A stretch of DNA of 64,000 nt from Kribbella pratensis (lineage in GTDB: Bacteria; Actinomycetota; Actinomycetes; Propionibacteriales; Kribbellaceae), in NCBI RefSeq assembly GCF_004366075.1, contig NZ_SODU01000001.1:2997134-3061133 (forward strand), in the 5' to 3' direction. The translations under genes were made by a program, and so were the position numbers. Below, piece by piece: positions 34,053-42,058 of this stretch (position 1 is its first letter; each line of letters begins with the position of its first letter). The notes beneath the pieces are model-generated. The model did no database searches, was not told where the DNA came from, and saw only the letters and a list, made by a program, of their open reading frames with translations.

Positions 34053-34853
34053 ATGCCTGGGCAGGTTGCCGAGGGCGTGATCCTCTTGACTGGCGCAACG
34101 GGCAACGTCGGGCGGGAACTGGCGGCGCTGCTGCCGGAGGCGCGCTCTCTCGACCGCTCGTCGGGCGCCGATCTCGCCCGTCCCGAGACGCTCGATATGG
34201 AGGGCGTCGACTCTGTCTTCCTGGTTTGGCCGTTTCTCACGTCCGACGGTGCGAGTGCGGTGCTGGCTAAGATCGCGAAGTCAGCGCGGCGGGTTGTCTA
34301 TCTGTCGTCGTCGGCAGTCCGGTTCGGGGCTGACACGGATCCGATCACGCGTTTGCATGCCGATCTGGAGACTGCCGTGCGGGCGTCGGGACTGGAGTGG
34401 ACGATCCTGCGCGCGGACACGTTCGCGTCCAACGCGCTCGGCTGGGCGGGGCAACTCAAAGCCGGTGACGTCGTACGCGGGCCGGACAACGCCGCGACCG
34501 CGGTGATCGACCCCGCGGACATCGCCGCGGTCGCTGCCGCCGTACTGCGTGATTCGCAGCCCGGCACGACCCACACGCTGACCGGTCCCGACGTACTCAG
34601 CCGGGCCGATCAGGTGCGGATCCTCGGCGACGCGCTCGGCCGCGAGCTGACGTTCGAGGCGACACCGTTCGACGACGCGCGAGCACAGCTGCTCGCGGAC
34701 GGTCGCCCGCCGGCGCTCGTCGAAGCGCTCATCGGCAGCGCCCAGAACCGCCCAGCCTCCGACCTCGTCACCACCACCGTCCAGGACCTCACCGGCCGCC
34801 CCGCGCGAACCTTCCGAGTCTGGGCCGACCGCAATCTAGCGGCCTTCGGCTGA
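34053..34853 (+). CDS. NmrA-like/atypical SDR NAD(P)-binding protein
   Basis: A 266-aa Rossmann protein with N-terminal ILLTGATGNVGREL (about 10-23), a long variable middle and a C-terminal NmrA-like helical part. It resembles NAD(P)H:quinone reductase-like (QOR2) or sensor proteins. The ATG at 34053 is used because GTG 34077 lies too close to GAGGG. It is divergent from the glyoxalase gene by 29 bp. Substrate unknown. Confidence 0.82.
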   Translation: MPGQVAEGVILLTGATGNVGRELAALLPEARSLDRSSGADLARPETLDMEGVDSVFLVWPFLTSDGASAVLAKIAKSARRVVYLSSSAVRFGADTDPITRLHADLETAVRASGLEWTILRADTFASNALGWAGQLKAGDVVRGPDNAATAVIDPADIAAVAAAVLRDSQPGTTHTLTGPDVLSRADQVRILGDALGRELTFEATPFDDARAQLLADGRPPALVEALIGSAQNRPASDLVTTTVQDLTGRPARTFRVWADRNLAAFG

Positions 34854-34870
34854 CCAGCCCTGCACAGGTT

Positions 34871-35440
34871 CTACGCAAGGAAGGCGAGGGTGCGCTCCAG
34901 GACGAGCTTGGCGGCGGACTCGTCGTATCCCGGGAGGGATGAGTCGGCGAACAGGTGCTCCTTGCCGGGGTAGAGGAAGAGTTCGGCATTCTCGTTGGCG
35001 GCGACCAGGGCGCGGGCAGCGTCCAGGTCGCCGCCTTCCTCGGTGAAGAACGGGTCCTCGTCCATGCCGTGCACCTGCACCGGTACGCCGTCCGGCCAGG
35101 TACCGAACTCCTCCACCGGCAGGCACGAGTAGTAGAAGAGCGCTCCGGTGGCGCCGGGACGAGTCTGCGCCAACTGCTGAGCAGGCACGACGCCGAGCGA
35201 GAACCCGGCGTACACGACGTTCGACGGCAGGCTCTGCGCAGCCTGGACGCCGCGCTCGGCGACCACACCGAAGCCGGTGGCCCGCGCGTAGTCCATCCCC
35301 TCCTCGAGCGTCGCGTAGGTGTTGCCTTCGTACAGGTCCGGCGTGTGGACGGTGTGACCCGCCTGCCGGAGCTCGTCGGCGAACGCCTTCACCCCGTCGG
35401 TCAGCCCCTGTGAGTGGTGGTACAGCACGACCTCGGCCAT
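34871..35440 (-). CDS. Dienelactone hydrolase family protein
   Basis: A 189-aa alpha/beta hydrolase of the DLH group. The nucleophile elbow is GFSLG, with serine in the position where classic DLH proteins have cysteine. The charge-relay histidine lies near 165 in GKEHLF, with an Asp near VHGMDED. ATG 35440 is preferred as it follows GGAG with a 6-nt spacer; an ATG immediately upstream is also present. It is divergent from the ArsR gene across 58 bp, so it may be ArsR-controlled. Confidence 0.85.
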   Translation of the reverse strand: MAEVVLYHHSQGLTDGVKAFADELRQAGHTVHTPDLYEGNTYATLEEGMDYARATGFGVVAERGVQAAQSLPSNVVYAGFSLGVVPAQQLAQTRPGATGALFYYSCLPVEEFGTWPDGVPVQVHGMDEDPFFTEEGGDLDAARALVAANENAELFLYPGKEHLFADSSLPGYDESAAKLVLERTLAFLA

Positions 35441-35498
35441 CATCAGCTCCAATGATCCAAATATCCCGAACAATCCACGATGCTAGTCTATTCGGACC

Positions 35499-36080
35499 AT
35501 GGCGATCAACAGGTCGGTCCCCGATTACGAGCTCGCGGACACTGTCGAGCTGACGACCGCGGAGCAGGTGCGGGCGATCAGCGATCCGCTCCGGACGACG
35601 ATTCTCGGGCTGTTGCACGAGCGGGCGGCGACCGTGACGGAGCTGGCAACAGCGGTCGGGCGGCCGAAGAGCACGGTCGCGCACCACGTGAAGGTGCTCG
35701 CCGACGCGGGCATCCTGCAGGTGGTCCGGACCCGGAAGGTGCGGGCGATCGAGGAGCGGTTCTACGGGCGTGCGGCGCGGATGTTCTTCGTCGGCCTCGG
35801 CCGGCAGGGCGACCAGGGACAGCTGCCGCACGACTTCAACGACTTCGAGGTCGCGGCCGAGGAGTCGAAACCGGCGTACGACGCGGGTCAGATGCGCTCG
35901 TTCATCCGGCACGCCCGCATTCCCGAGGAGCGTGCCGCGGAGTTCTGGCAGCAGGTCGACGCGCTGATCCACACGTTCGACCAGCTCCCCCGCGCCGGCG
36001 ACACGACGTACGGCTTCACGGTCGGCCTCTACCCGATCGGCGACTACCCGACACTGCCACCGGCCGAAGACGAAGGCTGA
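35499..36080 (+). CDS. ArsR-family winged-helix regulator
   Basis: A 193-aa protein whose N-terminal half is an ArsR-type winged helix (about 25-95, including ATAVGRPKSTVAHHVKVLADAGIL). The C-terminal half (about 100-190) resembles effector domains found in enlarged regulators of this type. There is no cysteine metal-binding motif, so metal sensing is unlikely. Its position next to the divergent dienelactone hydrolase gene suggests control of that gene. Confidence 0.85.
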   Translation: MAINRSVPDYELADTVELTTAEQVRAISDPLRTTILGLLHERAATVTELATAVGRPKSTVAHHVKVLADAGILQVVRTRKVRAIEERFYGRAARMFFVGLGRQGDQGQLPHDFNDFEVAAEESKPAYDAGQMRSFIRHARIPEERAAEFWQQVDALIHTFDQLPRAGDTTYGFTVGLYPIGDYPTLPPAEDEG

Positions 36081-36154
36081 TCTCTGGCGCCCAACCGCTG
36101 CGAGCGGCGTAGCTTGGAGGCGGGGAGGTTCTCCGGTCGCCCGGAGGTGAAACG

Positions 36155-36922
36155 GTGGATGACAATGGTGATGCGCCGCTGGTCGACGCACTGAGCTCAC
36201 TGCACTCGCTGCTGCTCGGCGCGCCAGGGCTCGAGGAGCTGCTCGCGAAGCTGGCCGATGTCGCGGCCAAGATCGTCGAGCCGCCCGCGTCCTGCGGGAT
36301 CACGACGCGGTACGACGGCCAGCCGCGGACGATCGTGAGCAGCGACGCCCGGGCAGCATGGATCGACGAGCAGCAGTACAGCCTCCGCGAAGGGCCCTGC
36401 CTGGACGCCTTGGCGAGCGGCGCCGTCGTGGACGTCGCCGACTATCTGGGCGAGAACCGGTGGCCGCAATACGTCGACACGGCACGGACAGCCGGAGTGA
36501 AGGCCTCGCTCGCCCTTCCACTGATCGTCGACGGGCAGACGATCGGCGCGATGAACCTGTACGGATACGAGCGGCCTGACACCTTCAGTGAGGCGGATCG
36601 CGAGCGCGCGACGGCGTACGCCGAACAAGCCGCCACTACGCTGGCCTTCGCGGCGCGTGCAGTGCGGCAGTCGGAGCTGGGTGAGCAGTTGGAGCAGGCG
36701 CTCGCGTCGAGGTCGGTGATCGACCAGGCACTCGGGCTGCTGATGGGCCAGGAGAAGTGCGATGCCCGAACCGCGTTCGAGTTGCTGCGCCGCCATTCCC
36801 AGAACCACAACCGCAAACTCCGCGACGTGGCCGCTGCCCTGATCGCCCGGCACACCGGCCGGCCGGCGGTCGACAGTCGCGAATTCGATTCTGGCCCGAG
36901 CGGTCGAGACACCAGGACGTGA
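36155..36922 (+). CDS. GAF-ANTAR RNA-binding antiterminator
   Basis: A 255-aa protein with an N-terminal GAF sensor (residues about 18-165, with GPCLDALASG and ASLALPL) and a C-terminal ANTAR domain (about 170-230, with SRSVIDQALGLLMG and AFELLRRHSQ). ANTAR domains bind paired RNA hairpins and prevent transcription termination. The start GTG 36155 follows GGAGGTGAAACG. The last 20 residues are Ser/Asp/Arg-rich and encode one arm of a hairpin spanning the stop codon. Confidence 0.9.
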   Translation: MDDNGDAPLVDALSSLHSLLLGAPGLEELLAKLADVAAKIVEPPASCGITTRYDGQPRTIVSSDARAAWIDEQQYSLREGPCLDALASGAVVDVADYLGENRWPQYVDTARTAGVKASLALPLIVDGQTIGAMNLYGYERPDTFSEADRERATAYAEQAATTLAFAARAVRQSELGEQLEQALASRSVIDQALGLLMGQEKCDARTAFELLRRHSQNHNRKLRDVAAALIARHTGRPAVDSREFDSGPSGRDTRT

Positions 36923-36959
36923 CCCGACCCGTAGTTCCGGTCGCACACGTCCTGGTGTC
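36908..36959 (+). terminator. Perfect 14-bp hairpin spanning the ANTAR stop codon
   Basis: GACACCAGGACGTG at 36908-36921 pairs exactly with CACGTCCTGGTGTC at 36946-36959, and a smaller CGACC/GGTCG stem lies inside. The left arm covers the last codons and the stop (36920-36922). It could terminate the ANTAR transcript or be a regulatory RNA structure recognised by the protein. Confidence 0.7.
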
Positions 36960-37052
36960 GTGAAGGTGTTCTGCCGTCATGAGAATCAAGAGGTGAGAGC
37001 CCTCGGCGTGACCCGGCCCGCGTTACTCGCCGCACACACCCAGGTGCCGTGA
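36919..37052 (+). repeat. Tandem diverged repeat, 89-nt period
   Basis: A block starting GTGACCCGACCCG at 36919 recurs at 37008 as GTGACCCGGCCCG. The next 45 nt, ending in CGCACAC...GGTG.CGTGA, are about three-quarters identical. The two units start 89 nt apart. No third copy was seen at the expected position upstream or downstream. The second copy can form its own CGGCG/CGCCG stem. Confidence 0.6.
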
Positions 37053-37083
37053 TGTCGCCTCTGTCCTCGTTGATCGGTTCCAG

Positions 37084-37422
37084 TTATCGGCCGGTGTTGC
37101 TTCTGGTTGACATTGACCCACTCGCTGCCGGCTGCCCGGTAGCGAGTTCGTCGACGACCTGACGATGACCCGCCTGCGCCTGCAGGAGGCTCGGCCACGT
37201 CCACCTGCACGGGCGGTTGCCTCCGACCGCGTGCAGCAGGGTCTCGAAGACCCGTGGCCTGCTCGGCAGATTCAGTCCGAGCCACATCGTCATGACTTGT
37301 ACCTGTTGTCCCTCGACGGCGACGGCGTCGCTGGCGATCACGACGTACTCCGGCCGCGCCGTCAACGCGAGCCAGGTGGTGCGATTGATCACGTGACCTT
37401 GCCGGTCGACGTAGAGGGTCAT
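37084..37422 (-). CDS. Small protein with WLGL motif, unknown family
   Basis: A 112-aa reading frame with a sensible start (ATG 37422 after AGGGGAC) and good amino-acid composition for its first 75 residues (TLYVDRQGHVI, EYVVIAS, TMWLGLNL, VFETLLHAVGG). The N-terminal half resembles small hypothetical proteins of actinomycetes and their phages that contain WLGL followed by IFET. This is recognition, not a search result. The C-terminal 30 residues look low in information. A possible -35/-10 pair lies upstream at about 37592-37620. Confidence 0.5.
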   Translation of the reverse strand: MTLYVDRQGHVINRTTWLALTARPEYVVIASDAVAVEGQQVQVMTMWLGLNLPSRPRVFETLLHAVGGNRPCRWTWPSLLQAQAGHRQVVDELATGQPAASGSMSTRSNTGR

Positions 37423-37591
37423 TGGTGTCCCCTGTGCATCAATGCAGTACTGCGCACTACTGCGGACTACCTGCCGGATGCGTCGACCGGGAACGAGGAT
37501 CCCGTGGCCCGTCGATGCTGGACGGGAATTGTCGGGAGTCGCACACGATCGGCACCGGAATGGTCCGCGGGCTGTTCTCCCAACCTGCGGG

Positions 37592-37620
37592 CAAGCTTAG
37601 ACAAGCCGACCTGTCCTGAC
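37592..37620 (-). promoter_or_regulatory. Sigma-70-like promoter candidate for the WLGL gene
   Basis: On the minus strand TTGTCA is followed after 17 nt by TAAGCT, about 170 bp upstream of the 37422 start. A small inverted repeat TCTCA/TGAGA lies just upstream of the -35 box (37632-37646). Spacing and boxes fit a housekeeping promoter. The long leader would be unusual. Confidence 0.4.
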
Positions 37621-37661
37621 AACTGTTCTCAATCCATGAGACAACGAGCGAAGCCGCGGAC

Positions 37662-38147
37662 CTAGGCCGTGTTCGCGGCCTGGCTCTCCTCAGCTGCGAA
37701 ACGATCGAGGACGTCGACCAGCCGCTCGAGCACATCACGAGCGACGGCGTACTCCTCCTCGCCGAACTCTTCGGCGAAGCGGCGCTCGAGCTCACCAAGG
37801 TACGAGAAGCCGTCGCCGGCCACAGCCAGTCCGTGCTCGGAGTACGTCACCACCTTGGCCCGGCCGTCGTTCGGGTCGGACCGCATCTCCAGCAGGTCGA
37901 GCGCGACCATGTCGCGGATCACCTCGCCCATCGACTGCCGGGTGATCCCGGCCCGGGCGGCCATGTCGGCGGCTCGGGCGCCGTCGGAGTGCAGAAAGCC
38001 GAAGACCGAGTTGTGGGCCATCTTCACCTCGGTGTGCCCGTCGGCGTGGGCACGGCGGACCATGTCGGACTGCAACGCGCGGTTGGCGCGCTCGACCAGC
38101 GCGATCAGCGGCTTCCGATCGAGTCGCGGGACCTGAGGCCTTGACAT
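37662..38147 (-). CDS. MarR-family transcriptional regulator
   Basis: A 161-aa winged-helix regulator. The recognition region is ADMAARAGITRQSMGEVIRDM (about 60-80) and the wing contains DPNDGRAKVVTYSEHG, the standard MarR pattern. It is divergent from the glutathione-type operon across 57 bp that hold a clear inverted repeat. It therefore probably represses that operon and itself, responding to electrophiles, oxidants or phenolics. The ligand is inference. Confidence 0.9.
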   Translation of the reverse strand: MSRPQVPRLDRKPLIALVERANRALQSDMVRRAHADGHTEVKMAHNSVFGFLHSDGARAADMAARAGITRQSMGEVIRDMVALDLLEMRSDPNDGRAKVVTYSEHGLAVAGDGFSYLGELERRFAEEFGEEEYAVARDVLERLVDVLDRFAAEESQAANTA

Positions 38148-38149
38148 GT

Positions 38150-38188
38150 CGTAAGGATACCTTCCAATATTTGACAGGAATCCTTACG
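38150..38188. promoter_or_regulatory. Inverted repeat between MarR and glutathione-type operon
   Basis: CGTAAGGAT (38150-38158) pairs perfectly with ATCCTTACG (38180-38188). A nested AAGG-ATA-CCTT palindrome occupies 38153-38163. It begins three bases before the MarR start and ends 17 bp before the ligase start (38205), placing it across both promoters. The size and position fit a MarR operator. Confidence 0.65.
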
Positions 38189-38204
38189 GTATCAGGAGGG
38201 GACG

Positions 38205-39092
38205 ATGGAGGCCAGGGAACTACACCCGGTGGTGGCCGGTCTGTTCGCGCGGGGGCGGCGGCGGACGGTTCGGGTCGCGATCGAGCAGGAGTACGTCGTC
38301 GCCGCGGCCGATGGCGGCGTGGTGCCGATCGAGGAAGTGCGGCGGGCGGCGGAGGGGTCGTTCGCGGCGCCGTACGTCAGCTTCGAGCCCGGCGGACAAC
38401 TCGAACTGAGTCTCCCGCCGTCGCTCGATCCGATCGGCGACCTGCGGTGGCTGACTGCCGACCTCCGACGCCGGCTGGCCGGGATCACGCTGCGGGCGAT
38501 CCCGGTCGACCCTCGACAGGAGGTGCCGTTGCAGTTGACCTCGGCGCGGTACGTCGCGATGCAGCGGCACTTCGACCGCATCGGGCCGGCCGGTCGACGG
38601 ATGATGCGCCGTACCGCGTCCACCCAGATCTGCCTGGACTGGTGGCCGGGGCAGGCCGGCATCGAGCAGTGGCAGGTACTCAACCTCGCCGGCCCGTTCC
38701 TCGCGGCACGTTTCAACCACAGCGAGCGGCTGGCGACTTGGTTGGCGGTCGACCCGGCGCGTACCGCGTTCGACGACAGCCTGCTGCGCGACGAGGACCC
38801 GGTCACGTCGTACGCCGCCTTCGCCGCAGCCGCCACGGTCTTCGTCGACGGGCCGGTCGGGCACGTGAGCACGCTCTTCCCGCCGGTCCGCCCGCGCGGG
38901 ACGTACCTCGAGGTGCGCTTCCTCGACGCTCTCGAGCCAGACGCAGTGGAGCGTGCGGTCGCCGTACTCAAGCAACTCATGTACGACGACGTACGCCGAC
39001 GCGACCTACTGCGGGCACTCGAAGGGTCGTGTTCCGCACAGCTGTGGCGCGCGGCGGCGGCCGGCGTACTGGATCAGGAGGTGGCGGCATGA
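38205..39092 (+). CDS. Glutamate-cysteine ligase, GCS2 family
   Basis: A 295-aa ATP-dependent ligase of the GCS2 fold that would join glutamate and cysteine to gamma-glutamylcysteine. Visible family segments are VRVAIEQEYVV at the N-terminus, FEPGGQLELSLPP (about 66-78) with the acidic metal ligands, RRTASTQICLDW (about 134-145) and GTYLEVRFLD near 235. It is shorter than the 370-450 aa of many GCS2 proteins. The closest known actinomycete relative, EgtA, serves ergothioneine synthesis, but no egt genes are near. The stop overlaps the start of an ATP-grasp gene (ATGA). The start follows AGGAGGGGAC. Confidence 0.85.
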   Translation: MEARELHPVVAGLFARGRRRTVRVAIEQEYVVAAADGGVVPIEEVRRAAEGSFAAPYVSFEPGGQLELSLPPSLDPIGDLRWLTADLRRRLAGITLRAIPVDPRQEVPLQLTSARYVAMQRHFDRIGPAGRRMMRRTASTQICLDWWPGQAGIEQWQVLNLAGPFLAARFNHSERLATWLAVDPARTAFDDSLLRDEDPVTSYAAFAAAATVFVDGPVGHVSTLFPPVRPRGTYLEVRFLDALEPDAVERAVAVLKQLMYDDVRRRDLLRALEGSCSAQLWRAAAAGVLDQEVAA

Positions 39093-40048
39093 CCGGCGTG
39101 CTGTTCGTGACCGACCCGTTGACCGGTCTGCAAGGCGATATCGACGCCAGCGTGGGGTTGATGAGTGCGACGCAGGATCTGGGTGTCGACATCTGGTGCT
39201 GCGGTCCGGAGGAACTCGCGGTCGTCGACGGGCGGGTGTGCGCGCGGGCTCGGCGGATCCGGCTGCGGCCGCGCGTCGCCGGTGGCGATCATCGATGGAT
39301 CGTGGACTCGACGTGGTGGGACGAGCTCGGTACCGCGGTCGTCGACGTCGCGTCGTTCGACGTCGTGCAGTTGCGGATCGATCCGCCTGTCGACGCGCGG
39401 TACCTGCACACGACGTACCTGCTCGATCTCGTCGAAGCGGCGGGCACACGGGTGATCAACCGGCCGGAGGGGATCCGGGCGATGCACGAGAAGCTGATCG
39501 CACTGCAGTTCCCCGAGTTGTGCCCGCCGACGTACGTCGGGGCCGATCCGCAGGCGCTGCGGTCGTTCGTGCGGGGCGTCGGTACGGCGGTCGTGAAGCC
39601 GGTCGACGGGTTCGCGGGGATCGGCGTGTGGCTGGTGCGGGACGACCGGAGTGCGATCGCGTTGCTGGAATCGGCCACGCACGGCGGGCGACAGCACGTG
39701 ATCGCGCAGCAGTTCCTGCCAACAGTTGCGGAAGGCAACAAGCGGTTGTTCCTGCTGGACGGCGAGATCGTCGGCGCGGTTCTTCGGCGGCCGGCCGTCG
39801 ACGATTTCCGGATCGGGCCGCCGGTCGCACCGGCCGAGATCGACGACCACGACCGCGCGATCGTCGGCGTACTCGGACCGGTACTGCGCAAGCACGGCCT
39901 CGCCGTCGCTGGTCTCGACGTGATCGACGGCCGGCTGATCGAGGTCAACGTCACCTGTCCCGGCGGCATGCACAAGACCGACGCCCTGCTCGGGACCAAC
40001 CTCAGCCACACCATCGTCAGCAGTCTGTTCAAGGGAGCACTCGTATGA
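39089..40048 (+). CDS. gshB: Glutathione synthetase-like ATP-grasp ligase
   Basis: A 319-aa ATP-grasp protein related to bacterial glutathione synthetase. Typical regions are NRPEGIRAMHEKLIA (about 132-146), VVKPVDGFAGIGVWLV (ATP-binding, about 168-183) and LFLLDGEIVGAVLRR. The metal and substrate segment GLDVIDGRLIEVNVTCPGG lies about 276-294. The glycine-rich GGRGE loop seen in E. coli GshB is shortened here to a DFRIGPPV-like stretch, which could alter substrate choice. It would add glycine, or another amino acid, to gamma-glutamylcysteine. Both ends overlap neighbouring genes by 4 bp. Confidence 0.82.
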   Translation: MTGVLFVTDPLTGLQGDIDASVGLMSATQDLGVDIWCCGPEELAVVDGRVCARARRIRLRPRVAGGDHRWIVDSTWWDELGTAVVDVASFDVVQLRIDPPVDARYLHTTYLLDLVEAAGTRVINRPEGIRAMHEKLIALQFPELCPPTYVGADPQALRSFVRGVGTAVVKPVDGFAGIGVWLVRDDRSAIALLESATHGGRQHVIAQQFLPTVAEGNKRLFLLDGEIVGAVLRRPAVDDFRIGPPVAPAEIDDHDRAIVGVLGPVLRKHGLAVAGLDVIDGRLIEVNVTCPGGMHKTDALLGTNLSHTIVSSLFKGALV

Positions 40049-40437
40049 GCACCATCACCGTTGTCTGCATTGCCCTGCTGGGCATCCTGTTGTTCCTGCT
40101 CGGAGCCAACGTCACGCGCAACCGTGCCCTCCGCGGAGGTGGCAACCAACTGCCGAGCGATCCCACGGACCGGTTACTGATCGCGGTCCGTGCGCACGGT
40201 AACGCGGCCGAGTACATCCCGACGATGATCGTGCTGCTACTGGTCTGCTCGGCGTTGTCCGACAGCTGGCTGATCGACGTACTCGCCGTCGCGGCCGTCG
40301 TCGTCCGGTTCACGCACGCGCTCGGCATGCTGCGGTCCGCCTCGCTCGCGGCGCACGGCCCGCTCCGCGATGTCGGTGCCATGGGCACCTATCTCGTCGG
40401 CCTCGCGCTCGGCGTCACCGCGATCGCGACGATCTGA
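40045..40437 (+). CDS. MAPEG-family membrane protein
   Basis: A 130-aa protein with four membrane helices of the MAPEG family (microsomal glutathione transferase and eicosanoid-glutathione enzymes). The N-terminal LLGANVTRNRALRGGGNQLPSDP and central AVRAHGNAAEYIPTMIVLLL contain the conserved Arg, Asn, Glu and Pro residues of the family. The start overlaps the synthetase stop (ATGA). Coupling a MAPEG protein to thiol-synthesis genes suggests conjugation of the product thiol to hydrophobic electrophiles in the membrane. Confidence 0.85.
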   Translation: MSTITVVCIALLGILLFLLGANVTRNRALRGGGNQLPSDPTDRLLIAVRAHGNAAEYIPTMIVLLLVCSALSDSWLIDVLAVAAVVVRFTHALGMLRSASLAAHGPLRDVGAMGTYLVGLALGVTAIATI

Positions 40438-40441
40438 ACGC

Positions 40442-40495
40442 GGTCGGGGTGAGCGCGATCGATCCGGCGTTCGTTGAGGTAGCGGTACCCCGACC
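40442..40495. terminator. Inverted repeat between convergent MAPEG and amidohydrolase genes
   Basis: GGTCGGGGT at 40442-40450 pairs exactly with ACCCCGACC at 40487-40495 around a 36-nt loop. It lies directly after the MAPEG stop and downstream of the amidohydrolase, so it could terminate both, although the loop is long. Confidence 0.45.
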
Positions 40496-40549
40496 CCGAC
40501 TACGCCGATCCGGCAATCCAGCCACAACTCTGGCCGGCCGGCTAAGCCT

Positions 40550-41833
40550 TCAGCGGGACGAGTCGGCCGTCGTGTCCTTGACGAGGGCGCCCTGTTTCAT
40601 GATCGCCGCGAAGGCGGTCTCCGGAGTGGCCAGCAACTGGATGTCGTCCAGCGGATTGCCGTTCACAAGGATGAGGTCGGCGAGTGCGCCTTCCTCGACG
40701 ACTCCGAGAACACCGGGGTACGGATTCCGGGCAGCGGACAGCGACAACAGTTCGGCGTTGGTGACGGTCGCCATCGTCAGCACCTCGGCCGGCGTGAACC
40801 AGCGCGTCATCTTGGCGAGCTGCTTGCCCTGCTTGGTTGCGAGCGCCGGGTCGAACAAGGTGTCGGTCCCCCAGGCCAGCCGGACGTCGTGCTTCTTCGC
40901 CAGCTCGTACGCCGTTTCCGTCCCGGTCACCATCTGCTCGAACTTCGGCCGGCTCCCCGGCGGGACAGGGGGCGCGTCCTCGTCGTCCAGGAAGGGCTGG
41001 AGCGACCACCAGACCTCGTTCTCCGCCATCAGTTCGACGGTCTCGTCGTCGAGCAGCTGACCGTGTTCGATGCACTTGACTCCGGCCCGGATCGCCTGCT
41101 GGACCGCGCGCGGCGTGTAGGCGTGCACCATCACGTAGGTTCCCCAGTTCTCCGCGGCCTCGACCGCCGCGTGCAGCTCGGCCTCGGTGTACTGCGTGAC
41201 GTCCAACGGATCGTACGACGACGCGACGCCGCCGCCCGCCATGAGTTTGAGTTGCGAGGCGCCGAGCATGAGCTGCTCGCGCGCGGCCTCGAACACCGCG
41301 CTGACACCGTCGGCGATGCGGACGGCACCCACCAGCTCGGCATGACTCAGGTAGCCGGTCCGACCACGGGGGATCTCGTGCCGGGCCCGGAAGTCACCGT
41401 GCCCACCGGTCTGCGAGATCATCGCCCCGGACGGGTAGATCCGCGGCCCCGGCACCAGGCCGTCGTCGATCGCCTGCTTGAGCCCGAGCGACGGGCCGCC
41501 GGCGTCCCGGACCGTGGTGAAACCGCGCAGCAACGTGTCCCGCGCCGCTGCCGCCGCGACGATGTGTAGGAACCCGACATCACCCGTCAACGCGGTCATC
41601 AGCGGCACCGAGGCGAAGATCGCGTGCCAGTGCGCATCGATCAGTCCCGGGATCAGCGTCCGCCCTTCGCCGGGTACGACGCGCGCACGGGCAGGGATCT
41701 CGGCCGCCGGCGAGATCTTGTCGATGACTCCGTCGCGGACGACCACCTGCACCGGGTCCCCGACCCTGCCGCGACGTACGTCCAGTACTCGCACCTGATG
41801 AAACACGGTCGGCTGTCCCTGGTCCGAAGTCAC
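40550..41833 (-). CDS. Amidohydrolase family protein (prolidase/imidazolonepropionase-like)
   Basis: A 427-aa metal-dependent hydrolase. The first metal-binding motif HxH occurs as DAHWH (about 66-70), followed by GFTTVRDAGG and KLMAGGGV carrying the bridging Lys. Metal histidines lie in VHAYTP and CIEHGQLL, and a catalytic Asp in WGTDTLFDP. This pattern is typical of Xaa-Pro dipeptidase-like and ochratoxinase-like amidohydrolases. No signal peptide was seen, so it acts in the cytoplasm. The substrate cannot be predicted. A GTAGGAC palindrome lies 36 bp upstream of its start. Confidence 0.87.
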   Translation of the reverse strand: MTSDQGQPTVFHQVRVLDVRRGRVGDPVQVVVRDGVIDKISPAAEIPARARVVPGEGRTLIPGLIDAHWHAIFASVPLMTALTGDVGFLHIVAAAAARDTLLRGFTTVRDAGGPSLGLKQAIDDGLVPGPRIYPSGAMISQTGGHGDFRARHEIPRGRTGYLSHAELVGAVRIADGVSAVFEAAREQLMLGASQLKLMAGGGVASSYDPLDVTQYTEAELHAAVEAAENWGTYVMVHAYTPRAVQQAIRAGVKCIEHGQLLDDETVELMAENEVWWSLQPFLDDEDAPPVPPGSRPKFEQMVTGTETAYELAKKHDVRLAWGTDTLFDPALATKQGKQLAKMTRWFTPAEVLTMATVTNAELLSLSAARNPYPGVLGVVEEGALADLILVNGNPLDDIQLLATPETAFAAIMKQGALVKDTTADSSR

Positions 41834-41868
41834 GGCGTCACCTCTCGCAATGGGTTCCCATCCCGAGA

Positions 41869-41883
41869 GTAGGACCGTCCTAC
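41869..41883. promoter_or_regulatory. GTAGGAC-C-GTCCTAC palindrome upstream of the amidohydrolase gene
   Basis: A perfect 7-bp inverted repeat with one central base, 36 bp before the amidohydrolase start at 41833. It is a candidate operator for a dimeric repressor not encoded next to it. Confidence 0.4.
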
Positions 41884-42058
41884 CCAGGTCTGCTCATCCG
41901 ATCTGGAGGAGGAAACCGCGACTCCGGGCTGTCACACTCCTGATGACGCCGGACGCCGTCCATGGAGGACACGCGCAAGGTCAGGGGTTGGCGGTCGTCC
42001 TGCTGATCGCGGGGTGCATTCCGGAGTGTCCTTCGACGTTGCCGACGCCGGTTGAGGA

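Noticed and set aside
38205..39092. Assignment of the ligase as ergothioneine EgtA
   Set aside because: No egtB, egtC, egtD or egtE is nearby. The coupled ATP-grasp synthetase and MAPEG genes point to a glutathione-type pathway instead.
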